From Coemansia sp. RSA 487 (Eukaryota > Kickxellomycota > Kickxellomycetes > Kickxellales > Kickxellaceae), in assembly GCA_027577595.1 (NCBI GenBank), contig JANBRJ010000004.1, positions 330,937 to 394,936 of the forward strand: a DNA stretch of 64,000 nucleotides, in the 5' to 3' direction. Every line of letters begins with the position of its first letter. Within the stretch, counting starts at the first letter, position 1. Position numbers and translations under genes: made by a program. Positions 28,893 to 38,922 of the stretch are shown here, in pieces. A model generated the notes under the pieces. That model saw only the letters and a program-made list of their open reading frames with translations. It was not told where the DNA came from and ran no database searches.

Positions 28893-30404
28893 TTACATGT
28901 CGTCATCTTCGTCGTCACTGTCTCGCAGCCTGCGCGACTTTGCACTGCGTATGTTCGCCTCGCGACTGCGATCGTTGTCATTGTCGCTGTCACTCACCAT
29001 GTGATCGGCGCGCTTTGCATTCTGTAGACGTCGTGTGGCAAGCTCCTCCTCTTCCTCCTCCGAGTCGAACTCATCGCGGGAGCCGATCTCAAGCTCTTCA
29101 TCATCGTCAACAATAAAGCCGTCATCCTCTTCTTCTGCATATGCGTTGAGCGCGCGCTGGCGTGGCTGCGGCGGCTGCCTGGCAGCGTGCTTCTGCTCTC
29201 TTGGGCGTCTTATTTCCTGGGCACGCTCGTAGCCTGAGCCGGCAGAGCGTTCTTGAGCTCTGCCATTATCAGACACGTAGTCGCCTTCCTCATCATCAGA
29301 GTAGTCGCCGCCAGCAAACATGTCCACATCGTTGTGTTCGCTATAGTCCCGCCCGGTCTGGTATCCCTTCGCCTCCCTGCGTTCGCGCATGCGCTGCTCC
29401 CTTTTGCGTTGGCGCTCGCGCTCTTCCTCCTCCTTCTCCGCGCGCTTGGCAACAAGCTCTGGATCCTCGTCAACAACAATGAAGCGCATGCGCGAGCCCT
29501 TTGCGCCCGCACCAGACGACGTAGACCCTGCGCCCTGGGCGCCGGTTCCTGCGGCCTTTGCCCGTGCTCTGCTCAGAAGCAAAGAAATGGCGGCGCGGGA
29601 CTGTGCCGACTGCCGCGAGGGTCGCACCTGCCACTGCTCTGTCAGTCGCGCATGGCTTTGCATTAGCAGCTCCCGCGGGTGCTGTGCTGCTGCGTAGTAG
29701 TACTGCTCCTTCTTTCCTGCTGCCACCAGATGCTCGCTGCTAATGCTGTACGATTCGGGTGTCTGACCGCCAATGGCCACTGTGAACGATCCGTCCGACC
29801 AGCGCACCAGACGCGCGTTGCTTTCGCGCTTAAAGGTTCCGCCAGGCACTGCAATGCGTCTCCACCGCACGGTGTTCGCCAGAATACCCTCGACGGCCGA
29901 CGCGAGCTCTGGAGTGACAGCCGATTTGTAGCCATGCTTCTCGGCAACCATGTGTTCTTCTGAGATCAGGTCCTCGTGTGAGTCAACTGTAAACGGCGTA
30001 GGCTGCAGTTGCAGGATATTTGGCGTACGCGCCACGACGTGTCGGCCGTCGGACGAGCGCGGTACTGGCAGCACAGGCACTTTGGCGCTCATTACGCGGA
30101 CTTGCACTTTGCTCATCTCGCCCTCGTCACTGCTACTGTGCGCGCTGTCCGTCTCGTTGCCACGCATCTCCGCATCCTCATCGTCGCTGCCGAACAGATC
30201 GCCCGATGCGCCGCCATCGGCTAACGCGTTTTTGATGCTTCGCCTTGCACCCTGACCAACTTCATTTTCGTCGTCACTTCCAGATAACAGCCCTTCAGCC
30301 TTGGGCATGGGTGTTTGCGAACCATGGCTGTCCTGCTCTGGCGACAGGCGCCGCTGGCTGTTCTCCTCGCTATCGCTGATATCAGAACCAAACAAATCGC
30401 TCAT
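28893..30404 (-). CDS. LEO1: Paf1 complex subunit Leo1
   Basis: 503-aa subunit of the Paf1 transcription elongation complex. The ATG at 30404 begins MSDLFGSDISDSEEN, the typical Leo1 opening; upstream codons are leader. Residues 1-100 are acidic and Ser-rich. The conserved Leo1 core is at about 115-290: VPRSSDGRHVVARTPNILQL, NTVRWRR, ESNARLVRWSDGSFTVAIGG, QYYYAAAQHPRELLMQSHAR. A charged helix (ELVAKRAEKEEEERERQRKR) follows, and the C-terminal 150 residues are acidic with many Ser-Asp and Glu runs. Layout and length match fungal Leo1. Single exon. It is divergent from a small membrane protein gene, 354 bp away. Confidence 0.95.
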   Translation of the reverse strand: MSDLFGSDISDSEENSQRRLSPEQDSHGSQTPMPKAEGLLSGSDDENEVGQGARRSIKNALADGGASGDLFGSDDEDAEMRGNETDSAHSSSDEGEMSKVQVRVMSAKVPVLPVPRSSDGRHVVARTPNILQLQPTPFTVDSHEDLISEEHMVAEKHGYKSAVTPELASAVEGILANTVRWRRIAVPGGTFKRESNARLVRWSDGSFTVAIGGQTPESYSISSEHLVAAGKKEQYYYAAAQHPRELLMQSHARLTEQWQVRPSRQSAQSRAAISLLLSRARAKAAGTGAQGAGSTSSGAGAKGSRMRFIVVDEDPELVAKRAEKEEEERERQRKREQRMRERREAKGYQTGRDYSEHNDVDMFAGGDYSDDEEGDYVSDNGRAQERSAGSGYERAQEIRRPREQKHAARQPPQPRQRALNAYAEEEDDGFIVDDDEELEIGSRDEFDSEEEEEELATRRLQNAKRADHMVSDSDNDNDRSREANIRSAKSRRLRDSDDEDDDM

Positions 30405-30758
30405 TCTCTTGATTCGCAGGATTAGAATGATAAGAGGCAGGTAAGAGGTTCCTTTACAGTGATAATATAAGAATGGAGTTAATACAAGTTTGTCAAATGT
30501 TACAACATTGAGGGAGAAGGGCGAAAAGCAAAAGCAAATTGAAAAAGGCAAGAAAGGAAAAGTGCTTGGTTCCCTTTCTCAAAGCGCTTTTTCACCTTTC
30601 TCTGTATTTGTCTTTTGTTTTTTTATATTTTTTTATAATCGCTTCAATTCAACTACTTGCCCTTTCCATAAAATACACGCACGCAACAAGCAAGCCTTGC
30701 ATTACCTGTGTTTCGCTTATTACCAAGAACAACAACGAGTGGCCTCCAGTGAGAGCCA
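30405..30758. other. Divergent promoter region LEO1 / small membrane protein
   Basis: 354 bp with a T-rich tract (about 30612-30640) upstream of the plus-strand gene. No other element recognised. Confidence 0.4.
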
Positions 30759-31043
30759 ATGCTCGAGCAAGTCCGCCTAGTACTAATTGCTTTTGCTGTC
30801 GGCTACCTTACACGCCACTTCAACCCGCTCAACTGGAGCCAAGTAAAGGAAGCTGCCCTAGCCAAGGTCCACCAGCTATCGCCCACTCTACTTGTTTTCC
30901 TTGGTATCGGTACCACATTGGCAACCCTCTGTCTGCTTCTCTGGCCTCTGGCAAGGATCGCCAACTGGGAGGCTCAGGGCCGCACTGAATACAAGTACCG
31001 CACATCGGCTAGAGAAAATCTCAAGCGCCGTGGAAGCTTTTAG
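30759..31043 (+). CDS. Small two-TM membrane protein, unknown
   Basis: 94-aa protein with two hydrophobic segments: residues 5-17 (VRLVLIAFAVGYL), which is short, and about 42-65 (SPTLLVFLGIGTTLATLCLL). Between them lies NWSQVKEAALAKVHQL. A basic, hydrophilic tail follows (GRTEYKYRTSARENLKRRGSF). No family recognised. It lies only 41 bp upstream of the GPI1 ATG on the same strand, so the two transcripts may overlap or the small protein could be read from the GPI1 5' region. The composition looks like that of a real ER or mitochondrial small protein, but this is the least certain CDS of the cluster. Confidence 0.5.
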   Translation: MLEQVRLVLIAFAVGYLTRHFNPLNWSQVKEAALAKVHQLSPTLLVFLGIGTTLATLCLLLWPLARIANWEAQGRTEYKYRTSARENLKRRGSF

Positions 31044-31084
31044 GAACAAAAACACAGGCTTGCACCTGATACATTGAAAATATA

Positions 31085-33184
31085 ATGCATTCCTTTGACA
31101 CTGGTCACCTTAACCAAGAACAGCAAGTGTTCAAGATATTTTGGCCAAAGCATCTATGCCAGCCAGCCGCGGATAGCGGATACCTGGTAGGCTGGACATT
31201 TGGTCCTGGTGGTATTGTCGTTGCCAGCAAAACTGCTTTTGCAAACGCCAGACAGGTAACAGAGTATCTTTGCGACTTTCACCAACGCCACTCTGGCACC
31301 CATGGAAGGCTTGGGCGGCCAAGTACTGGCGAGCCACCTGCTCGCCATACCGGATCTCTTCAGCAACAACACAGCGCGCAGGACGTTGCAACTCTACCTC
31401 CAAGGGTGATCGGGTATCTCAGCCGTGAGAGCGAGGGCCTCTGTGAACCCGATGCCCGCGATTCAAGCGATTTGTGGGTGGACGCATTCACTGCTCGCAC
31501 GCAGGTTGCGTTCCGTTCCGTTCTGCTGTACGGCGTCGCAGTGCCTTGTCGCATCGTCATCATCATTTACGAGGAGAGTGTGGCCAAGCCTTGGCATTTC
31601 TATACTGCTTCGCCGATAAACCTCGACCTGTCGGCAGTCATGCCAGGCAGCAATTGCAGCACTGCCTCTTTACGCGAGGCCTCGCGGCTTCAGAACGTAC
31701 TCGGCCATATCAACTTGGCTGGGTCGATCTATGTGCATTTGCATGGAAGCGAGTGCGGAAAAAACGGTCGCGGATTTCTAGGAATGACTTGGAGCACTCT
31801 TGCACAGCATGACAGCCAGGAAACCAGTCTGCAACCACGGAATTCCAAGCTCGAGTCCCTATTTTCGTGGATGCCCAACACATTCCTTGCATTCTCGGCA
31901 TATTTCCTGCACCTCGTTGATATGAAAATAGCAGGATACGAGTTTAAAAGGTTTTCTGCGGTCGGGCAGCAGCTGGGTTTTGTTCTACGCAGAGCCACGT
32001 ATCTGATCGAGCAGTGGAGGGCGTCGTACTACAGCAAACAGCCGGTGCGTGGGCGGCGGCAGCACAACGCGCAGTACGCGAGCTTTTGGAATAGCGTCTG
32101 GGTCATTGCGCTCGACATCATGCTTGGGTGCGTCCTTGGCGCCCTCCTTATTATGCACTCACACGCGGCAAGCGATCTTATCGTATCCAGGCAGAAGCGG
32201 CACACGATCACGTCGCTGGAAGAGACAATCGGATGGCTTCGCGGGTGGCCGGCTGGGCTCAAGCTGAACAACGGCCTGGATGGGTTTCTGGCTGAGCTAT
32301 TCCTCTGGCTGATCCACTTTTGGACAGTTATATTTCAGCCGATCACGCGCTACCTCCGCGCCGTTGTTCTTTTGGCAGGCTGGTCGGGCTTTGTCGGCGG
32401 CTGCTCCATGCAGTTTGCCATTCTGTCGGATACCCTGACATTAATCACGCTCCACACATACTGGTTCTACATGGTTGCCACACGCATTTTCTACTGGATC
32501 CTGGTCACGCTTTCGTCGCTGTTCAACTTGTTCCGCGGCCGCAAGCACAACGTGCTTCGCAACCGCATCGACAGCTGCGACTATGACTTGGACCAGCTCC
32601 TCATCGGCACTATACTCTTTACGCTGCTCACATACCTGTTTCCGACGGTTCTGGTCTACTACCTAACCTTTGCTGGCCACCGGGTGGTTATTGTTATGGC
32701 ACAGGGGCTTCTGGAGATCATACTCGGAATCATCAACCACTGCCCCATGTTCTATGCCATTCTTCGTTTTCGCGACCCGCAAATGTTTCCTGGCGGCGTG
32801 TCCTATGGCGTGAAAAGCAAGCATGCGCCACGGTTCATCGAGGCTGCTTGGCATATGCCTGGCTCGCCAGTGCGCCTAACCCGCGATCCGATTCCATTGT
32901 CTGCTCGCAACAGGCTGGACGTTACAGTTATCCAGATGGACTCTGCGCCGCTTCCATTCTCGTCGCTGTTTTTCCAGTACCTCCAGATCTGGAATCAGTT
33001 TATTGCAAGCTACCTGTCTCTTGGTCTCTTGTGCTCGCTTGTGGCTGGTAAGGTCATCCGGCCGTTCCCACGTTTGCAGCATATGATGATACCTGATCTG
33101 CTATCCGACCAGCGTATGGACCGCAATAACAATAGCAGTACCAATGGCTCACAATCCCACTTTCCTAGAACAAAAGCCGACTAG
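31085..33184 (+). CDS. GPI1: GPI-GlcNAc transferase subunit Gpi1/PIG-Q
   Basis: 699-aa multi-pass ER protein, a subunit of the GPI-GnT complex that starts GPI-anchor synthesis by transferring GlcNAc to phosphatidylinositol. The N-terminal approximately 230 residues are soluble (IFWPKHLCQP, GYLVGWTFGPGGIVVAS). The Gpi1 domain covers about residues 330-600: WLRGWPAGLKLNNGLDGFLA, ELFLWLIHFWTVIFQP, ILSDTLTLITLHTYWFYMVA, LFNLFRGRKHNVLRNRIDSC, DYDLDQLLIGTILFTLL, and the closing LRFRDPQMFPGGV. Several hydrophobic helices lie between them. Single exon. A Tc1-like element starts 10 bp after the stop codon, so the 3' UTR is probably supplied by transposon sequence. Confidence 0.95.
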   Translation: MHSFDTGHLNQEQQVFKIFWPKHLCQPAADSGYLVGWTFGPGGIVVASKTAFANARQVTEYLCDFHQRHSGTHGRLGRPSTGEPPARHTGSLQQQHSAQDVATLPPRVIGYLSRESEGLCEPDARDSSDLWVDAFTARTQVAFRSVLLYGVAVPCRIVIIIYEESVAKPWHFYTASPINLDLSAVMPGSNCSTASLREASRLQNVLGHINLAGSIYVHLHGSECGKNGRGFLGMTWSTLAQHDSQETSLQPRNSKLESLFSWMPNTFLAFSAYFLHLVDMKIAGYEFKRFSAVGQQLGFVLRRATYLIEQWRASYYSKQPVRGRRQHNAQYASFWNSVWVIALDIMLGCVLGALLIMHSHAASDLIVSRQKRHTITSLEETIGWLRGWPAGLKLNNGLDGFLAELFLWLIHFWTVIFQPITRYLRAVVLLAGWSGFVGGCSMQFAILSDTLTLITLHTYWFYMVATRIFYWILVTLSSLFNLFRGRKHNVLRNRIDSCDYDLDQLLIGTILFTLLTYLFPTVLVYYLTFAGHRVVIVMAQGLLEIILGIINHCPMFYAILRFRDPQMFPGGVSYGVKSKHAPRFIEAAWHMPGSPVRLTRDPIPLSARNRLDVTVIQMDSAPLPFSSLFFQYLQIWNQFIASYLSLGLLCSLVAGKVIRPFPRLQHMMIPDLLSDQRMDRNNNSSTNGSQSHFPRTKAD

Positions 33185-33193
33185 TGCATTGTA

Positions 33194-33300
33194 CAGTGCT
33201 ATCCAGACCTAACTGCGCCGAATAAGAAGGATTTATACGTGTCGAATGGTGAAAGGTTTGCGATGGCAATAATGCATTTTGCGTTCCAAGAAAGAGTCGT
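33194..33300 (+). repeat. Left terminal inverted repeat
   Basis: Matches the reverse complement of about 34178-34269 at roughly 80-85% identity by eye outside the 24-bp length difference. Confidence 0.8.
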
Positions 33301-33509
33301 TTGCGCAGGCGTGGCATGCATGTCAGTGCAGAACAGGAAAACACACGAGAAAACACAAACGATTAGTACTGTTGTCTAGAGGCAGCCACAGACGTTTATA
33401 TCTTCAGCTTTCATCCAAGCACCTGCTTGCAAAAGAGACAGCATCAACATCCTATCCTAGAACTAGGATTTGCCATGGCTATAACCTTGGCTGAGTTTCG
33501 TGGTGGTCG

Positions 33510-33993
33510 TTATTTGTTTGTCCTCACCGTCTTCTTTGCCGCAGTTGGGCTCTTATTCACAAACTGTATGAGAAACCGTGAGTGTGCGTCATTTAGTTTT
33601 CCCGAACACCCTTCATGAGCCTTACGCTCAATACCAGGCAAATGCTTCTGTTCATCATCTCTGTATATTTTCACATGGTTCTGAGCTGTTCGAATGTTTA
33701 TTCCAACTAGTAATGCCGCTTCTTTTGCTGAGCGTCCCTCTTCTATGACCAAGTCAAACAGCTTTTCAATCTGCTGTGGTGTGTTTTCTGTAATGTCCTC
33801 CGGTTTTAGGTTTATCTTTGGTTCTTTTTGGTTCTTTTCTTGCCCAAGGTGTTTCTTCTACTACTTCTTCTCTGTGACTGCTCTCTGGTGGATCAACATC
33901 CACTAGTGTACATATGCGTACAAACATGTTCTCTAGCTCCTTATTCGAGTCACAGTCTTCTTCCAACATGTCTACATCTGACAAAGAGCGCAT
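33510..33993 (-). pseudogene. Tc1-like transposase N-terminal remnant
   Basis: Two minus-strand fragments with a frame break near 33755-33770. The first (33993-33766) is acidic (MRSLSDVDMLEEDC), then basic (PKRTKDKPKTGGHYRKHTT). The second (33752-33510) holds a helix-turn-helix: MVIEEGRSAKEAALLVGINI, RTAQNHVKIYRDDEQ, then KLNDAHSRFLIQFVNKSPTA. It then stops. No catalytic DDE region remains in the 300 bp before the TIR, so the catalytic domain has been deleted. Confidence 0.75.
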
Positions 33994-34177
33994 AGTCTAG
34001 TTGTATTTCTTCAGATTGTTGGGTTTTATTGAGATCAGTGTTAACTAGTCGCACTGAAAGCACAGGCAGAGACTGAGAAGCCAGTCCGTTTTAGTATGGA
34101 ATGATAGGCGTGTAATAAACAGTTTTCTCCAAAGTCCAGTTTGCGCCTCTTGCTTCCAAGCGCAAATATAATACCAG

Positions 34178-34269
34178 CCGACGCAAACGACTTTTTCTTG
34201 GAACGCAAAATGCGCTATCGCCACTGCAAACCTTTCGCCATTCGGCGCAACTAGTTTTGCAAAACACTG
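34178..34269 (-). repeat. Right terminal inverted repeat
   Basis: Partner of the left TIR; the outer end is followed by TA. The match runs inward as far as GTCGTTTGCG. Confidence 0.8.
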
Positions 34270-34497
34270 TATTTGAATTTTGTATCATTTAACGTTTAGG
34301 TGATTTAGAATTTGAGCATTCCCCAGCTTTTTTACTGCCATCCCACAAACTACCGTTTATGGCTTTGTTGGGTTACTGAAAGGTTTTCACTTGGCTACAT
34401 TTGACAATAATCACAAATGCCATGTTCATCTTACGTGTATATGCTATATCTCTATTAATGTACTAGTCGTTGATATCTCTTGTAAATTGAAAGGAAA
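34270..34497. other. Upstream region of the SRR1-like gene
   Basis: Short AT-rich spacer between the transposon and the ATG at 34498. Nothing specific seen. Confidence 0.35.
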
Positions 34498-35397
34498 ATG
34501 GTTTCCGCCGACGATGACGATGGGTTTATCCTTGTAAAGCCAAAAGTGCGGCAAGGCAGAGCAAGAGGCAAATCCGTGCGGCATTCCAAGCCAGAAGCAC
34601 CAGATTCTACTGGACCAAACAGCAAAGAGGAGAGGTCTGCCAAAAATCCGGAAATGGAGGGTACTAAATGCAGAAATCCGTCTAAACGGAAGAAAGCCAG
34701 CAGGCAGCAAAGGCTGAAGCAGCGAACGCAGCCTGAAGATACGAACCAGGTTGCAGAGCAGCAGATCGAAGCTATAGTCGAAAAGAAAGAAACACTGCGG
34801 AATAGCGAGTATTTTCGCATGCTCACGGAATGTGTTATCGGGCCCATTAAGGCCTTTTCACCGGTAGAGATCGTCTGCTACGGAGTTGGATCGCTATCCA
34901 TTCAAGTATCGCAATGGCAGTTGGCATTGATCTTGCTGATCAACGAGGATCTGCACGTACCAGACATCATGGCATTCGATCCGGTCACAGCCGACGTCGA
35001 CGTGCTTACCTACGAGCACCTGGGCGTGTCAATGATTCCGACTAACGAAGAAGCAAGGAGAAAAGCAGCCAGGCAAACGCTATTCTATATGCCCCATTGC
35101 GAAATATTCCTGTATGAAAACCTACTGTCTGCAAACTGGACCATTGAAAGCCTCTCGCGCATAATGCTTATTGGAAACAATCTTCAACGGTACCAGGAAT
35201 CACACGATGTCGATATGTTTGCGCAGCGGTCGCCGCATATAAAGCGGATGCTTGCACATATCGTTTCCACAAAATTTCCAAGCGAAAAGATGCTGAAGCT
35301 TCGCCAGAACCCGTATGCATTTACTGACACATGTCTTCAGCACTTTGAGCTGGATGGTACGACAGATGTTGATCTAGAAACCCCCGATCCAAACTAG
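34498..35397 (+). CDS. SRR1-like domain protein
   Basis: 299-aa protein with an SRR1 domain, the family of plant SRR1 (sensitivity to red light reduced) and yeast Ber1, linked to microtubules and proteasome or haem regulation. Residues 1-100 are basic and Lys/Arg/Gln-rich. The domain covers about 115-270: VEIVCYGVGSLSIQVSQWQL, ALILLIN, IMAFDPVTADVDVLTYEHLG, TLFYMPHCEIFLYENLLSAN, and IMLIGNNLQRYQE. The GxGS turn, the FDP block and the PHCE...YENLL block define SRR1. Biochemical function is not established for the family. Single exon; ATG start with an upstream AT-rich leader. Confidence 0.88.
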   Translation: MVSADDDDGFILVKPKVRQGRARGKSVRHSKPEAPDSTGPNSKEERSAKNPEMEGTKCRNPSKRKKASRQQRLKQRTQPEDTNQVAEQQIEAIVEKKETLRNSEYFRMLTECVIGPIKAFSPVEIVCYGVGSLSIQVSQWQLALILLINEDLHVPDIMAFDPVTADVDVLTYEHLGVSMIPTNEEARRKAARQTLFYMPHCEIFLYENLLSANWTIESLSRIMLIGNNLQRYQESHDVDMFAQRSPHIKRMLAHIVSTKFPSEKMLKLRQNPYAFTDTCLQHFELDGTTDVDLETPDPN

Positions 35398-35488
35398 GGG
35401 CTATACACTGCTATTCAAGGTTTCATGCTGTCATTATTACAATAAAAGGCCAAAAAGAGCAAAAAAAAAGCGGATGTGTATGGGTTGT

Positions 35489-36001
35489 TTACATATATGC
35501 CTGTGCCTGGTAATTGAACGTTGGCTGCTTGCGAGCGCGCGGGTTCTTTTGGCTCTCTTTCCATTTCGTCAGCTCATCATTCCACATAGGTGCTACCATG
35601 CTAGCGAATGAGGATGCTTGACTCAGCCAGAAGGTACCCTTTGTCAAGTCTGTCAACGCCTGGCCGTTAGAGGCGTCAGTAAAGTAAACATACAGACCCA
35701 AAGACAAGCCCAGCACAATAAACAGGATAAGAAGTATGAGCCGGAGGATCCGATAAAGCGTGCTGCTGACTATCTTGAATGCAAATATTGCAATGCGTGC
35801 ACTGACATACAGAAAGAGCGCTTCCAGAATGTACGTAAAGGTTATTGGGCCGACAACGTCGAGGGCTGTTTGGAACGGCGGCCACTGCTTGCCCATTTGT
35901 ACGGTGAAGCTGGCGCAGAGTGGGAACGCTTGGCCGTGGACATACCCAAAAAACGACCACATGTACTTTGAGGCCTGCGCTCCATATTCCGCGTATGACA
36001 T
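35489..36001 (-). CDS. Apq12-like nuclear envelope/ER membrane protein
   Basis: 170-aa protein starting at the ATG at 36001 (MSYAEYGAQASKY); upstream codons lead to a TTG. Two neighbouring hydrophobic stretches lie at about 47-70 (VVGPITFTYILEALFLYVSA) and 85-105 (LRLILLILFIVLGLSLGLYV), then a hydrophilic tail with WNDELTKWKESQKN. The arrangement (short N-terminus, paired hydrophobic segments, short basic tail) resembles Apq12, which acts in nuclear pore assembly and membrane fluidity. The sequence similarity is modest, so this is a tentative call; the protein could be another small ER-membrane family. It is convergent with the SRR1-like gene, 91 bp apart. Confidence 0.5.
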   Translation of the reverse strand: MSYAEYGAQASKYMWSFFGYVHGQAFPLCASFTVQMGKQWPPFQTALDVVGPITFTYILEALFLYVSARIAIFAFKIVSSTLYRILRLILLILFIVLGLSLGLYVYFTDASNGQALTDLTKGTFWLSQASSFASMVAPMWNDELTKWKESQKNPRARKQPTFNYQAQAYM

Positions 36002-36324
36002 ATTTCGTACTAAGAGCCTATTGTCACTCTTTATCACCACTGTCAAAGTGGTCAGGTTCTAAAAGAAAATATTAGAATTGAGCAAAGGAAAAATAGCTAA
36101 ACGTAAACAAAAAACGGATAAAGATAAATAAATACAAAGTTGTGAAAAGTAAAAGAGAAGAGGGGTGTTGCAAAACGACACACATCTCACTCCTTTAAAC
36201 GACAAATAGCAAAGGCCAGCTGTCCCTGCATTTCAGAACACCAGAATTTTTTTTAATCAAAATTGCCTTTTGCACTTCGAGACAAACAAAAGTAGATGGA
36301 ATACTGGAGAAAAGTAGATGCAAT
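36002..36324. other. Intergenic spacer
   Basis: 323 bp between two minus-strand genes; AT-rich, no gene recognised. Confidence 0.4.
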
Positions 36325-38550
36325 CTAATACGTTGCAGCTTGCGTTTCTAAGTCTTGCAAGCGTGCCTCCATATCCTTGATAGCAGCAAGTTCTTGCTCT
36401 ATACGCTGCTTTTCCTCCATAAGCTCGATGCGGCGCTCTGGGTCCAGCTTTGAGAAAATGTAGCCGCCTTGTCCGTCGTATTGGAGGATAAAGTTGTGGT
36501 ATTTCCACAGTGACTGCCTGTGCGACACTGTCAGCAGCGTAATCCCGAGATTAGTCGCATGCGTGTACATGATCCTTTCAATATCCATGCTTACAGCACT
36601 AGTGCACTCATCCATTATCGCATACTGGGGGCGATGGTAGAACAGTCGCGCCATTGCCACACGCTGCTTGTCGCCGCCAGAAAGAGCGTCGCGCCACGGC
36701 TTTACCGAGTCCCACCCACCTTCGCGGTCGACGATGTGGCCAAGCTGGACAATCTCCAGTATCTGCTGAAGCTCCTGGTCGCTAACACCCTTGCTTTGCA
36801 TATCTGCGGCGCAGTCAGGATAAATGACTTGATCTCGCAATGTGCCGATGGGCAGGTACGGCCGCTGCGGAATATAAAAGATCTGGCTCATGCTTGGCTT
36901 GCGCAAAGTGCCTCCATATACCGGCCACAGTCCGCCAAGGATCCGGAACATTGATGACTTGCCACATCCATTGGGGCCGACAATCAGCAAATGCCTGCCG
37001 GGCTTCACCAGGAAGTTGAGCTTACGCACAAGCACGTCGCCGTTTGGAGATACGATGGGGACATCTATGAATTCGACATTGTCCTTGCTTTCGACAATAT
37101 TGCCACGCTGGCTGACAAGATCTGCATCGCTGTTGCCTTCGCCAGCGCTGCTCGAAATCTTCTCGGCAGCCTTGCCAACCTTGGTCTTGACAAACTTTTC
37201 CTCGTTGACATCGTCCAGCACAGTCAATAGATCCGTCACGCGCTCGGCATAACCTGCCATCTCGACGATCTCCTTGTACGAATACATCATCCTGCCTAGT
37301 GCGTCTGAGCCACTCAAAAGTAGCCTTCTATTTGTGATAAAGTCTCTGGTGCGGTCGCCAAGGCTGCTCCCGTTTGCAGCCAGCGCTTGTGCAGCGGCCT
37401 TCTGCGCACGAGGTAGCCGCTCAGCAAACACGGGGACTGCGCAGGCAACCAGTCCGGCCGCACCCCAAAAGTACTTTACCACAAAGTCCTCCAGCATCCC
37501 GTAGAATACGTTGAGGCGGAATACACGGTTGACGTGGCGGATCAGGCGCAAGTATTGGCGTGTGATTATGCGTTTCTCTGCCTCATGACCACGATAAAGA
37601 GCAACTTCCTCGGCATGTTCGATGAGACGCGAGTGCGTGAAATAGAACTCGCCCTCGAGCCGCTGCTCCTGCGCAACAAGCTGGCCGAACGGCGGCGCAA
37701 GGAAGCGCAGCATTCCCATGGACATTTGGATGATTACCATGATGCCAAACAGGGATTCGACACCGAGGCTTTTTGCCAGCTGGATGTTGTACACAACAGC
37801 ATCTAACGTGGGCTTGGCCAGGTTCGAGTACAGCTCCGCAAGAGAGTTGGAGAACTTCATAATGTCCACTGCAATCAGTTGGTCGGCGTTCTTGATCCGG
37901 TCGTCCAAGTTGCCGATCGAGTAGTATGTGTTGTTTTTCAGATACTTTTCGTGCACGTGCTCTGTCAGGTTCTGACGGAAGCGGATGGCAAGAATTGACT
38001 GCAAGTATGTCAAGAGGCTGTTTGTCAGCGTTGCTGGGACTGCCATTGCCATCCATTTAGTGATTCCTAGCAGAAACTCACGACCCCGCAGGCGAACCAG
38101 GGAGCTGACAATCCTTCCATCCAAGGAAGCAACGGCTACGGAAAGGAATGTACGAACAACAAGCAGTATCGTGTGTGTGGCAAGCACGGCGGCTTCTTTG
38201 GTAAACAGCCCCGGAATGACGATTGCCACGAGTCGTTTCATATTGTCAAAGAACTTCTTGTCCAACTGTGCGCCTCGCCGCGTCTTGCTGCTGTCAGCTC
38301 CGTCAGTGGAAGCAGCGCTACGCTCGGCGGTCATCAGTCGTACAAGCCTGCGAAGACGCTCAACCAGCACTGCACAGATCACAACCACAATGGATCTTTG
38401 GATCTTTGTTTGGTGCTTTGCGTACAGAACCACAGCCTTCGTCAGCATCACTAGCTGCTTCCGCTTGAAATCGTGCACATACTTGTAGAGCGTATCGTGG
38501 ATTTTGTTTGATACGGCGCCAACGAGCAGGTCGTTTTTAAGCGCAGCCAT
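36325..38550 (-). CDS. PXA2: Peroxisomal ABC half-transporter (ABCD / Pxa type)
   Basis: 741-aa half-transporter that imports very-long-chain acyl-CoA into peroxisomes as a dimer. The ATG at 38550 ([10 protein letters not shown]) is the first in frame; the extension beyond it begins at TTG. The ABC_membrane_2 domain is at about residues 85-370: [71 protein letters not shown]. The nucleotide-binding domain is at about 490-700, with Walker [11 protein letters not shown]-loop [16 protein letters not shown], signature [15 protein letters not shown], Walker [13 protein letters not shown] and H-loop VSHR. A coiled C-terminus ([20 protein letters not shown]) follows. A single NBD makes it a half-transporter; Pxa1 versus Pxa2 orthology is not resolved. 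Confidence 0.93.
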   Translation of the reverse strand: MAALKNDLLVGAVSNKIHDTLYKYVHDFKRKQLVMLTKAVVLYAKHQTKIQRSIVVVICAVLVERLRRLVRLMTAERSAASTDGADSSKTRRGAQLDKKFFDNMKRLVAIVIPGLFTKEAAVLATHTILLVVRTFLSVAVASLDGRIVSSLVRLRGREFLLGITKWMAMAVPATLTNSLLTYLQSILAIRFRQNLTEHVHEKYLKNNTYYSIGNLDDRIKNADQLIAVDIMKFSNSLAELYSNLAKPTLDAVVYNIQLAKSLGVESLFGIMVIIQMSMGMLRFLAPPFGQLVAQEQRLEGEFYFTHSRLIEHAEEVALYRGHEAEKRIITRQYLRLIRHVNRVFRLNVFYGMLEDFVVKYFWGAAGLVACAVPVFAERLPRAQKAAAQALAANGSSLGDRTRDFITNRRLLLSGSDALGRMMYSYKEIVEMAGYAERVTDLLTVLDDVNEEKFVKTKVGKAAEKISSSAGEGNSDADLVSQRGNIVESKDNVEFIDVPIVSPNGDVLVRKLNFLVKPGRHLLIVGPNGCGKSSMFRILGGLWPVYGGTLRKPSMSQIFYIPQRPYLPIGTLRDQVIYPDCAADMQSKGVSDQELQQILEIVQLGHIVDREGGWDSVKPWRDALSGGDKQRVAMARLFYHRPQYAIMDECTSAVSMDIERIMYTHATNLGITLLTVSHRQSLWKYHNFILQYDGQGGYIFSKLDPERRIELMEEKQRIEQELAAIKDMEARLQDLETQAATY

Positions 38551-38922
38551 TGCGCGTGCTCGGCGTGTGTGCAAAAATGAGTCGGAGAGCGGATAGCTCG
38601 ATATGAACAAGGTCTATAGAAATAAGAAAGTGAACGAAAATAAATGCTAGCACAGGATGAGCGGAGAAGAAAAGAGTGGAAGAAGCTATATCTTTCGCAG
38701 CTGAAGCTCAAGCGGGGAGCTGGTTGGTCTAGCACATGTCAAAACATTAAAGCGAAGGCCATATCGACCAACCTTTTCTGTTTGTAACCTTGGGGTTTTT
38801 TAGTGCAGTACCAAGGCATTAGATGTGCTCTAGCTATGACGGAAAAGCATGTGAAAAATACGGAAAAAAGTCACATGTGCAAGAAGAATGATAAGTGCAA
38901 GCAAAAACACTGAGAACATCTG
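38551..38922. other. Intergenic spacer upstream of the ABCD gene
   Basis: 372 bp between two minus-strand genes; promoter of the ABC transporter. It includes an E-box-like CACATGTG near 38872. Nothing else seen. Confidence 0.35.

Larger units (their letters stand above)
33194..34269 (-). mobile_element. Tc1-like element with long TIRs, internally deleted
   Basis: 1,076-bp element flanked by TA at 33192-33193 and 34270-34271. Both ends begin CAGTG and continue into similar inverted arms: left 33194 to about 33300, right about 34178-34269. Shared blocks read from each end include TGCGCCGAA, GAAAGGTTTGC, CATTTTGCGTTCCAAGAAA and GTCGTTTGCG. The left arm has an extra 24 or so bases near 33227-33247. 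Inside, only N-terminal transposase fragments remain. It differs from the element at 27729 in both TIR sequence and transposase. Confidence 0.85.
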
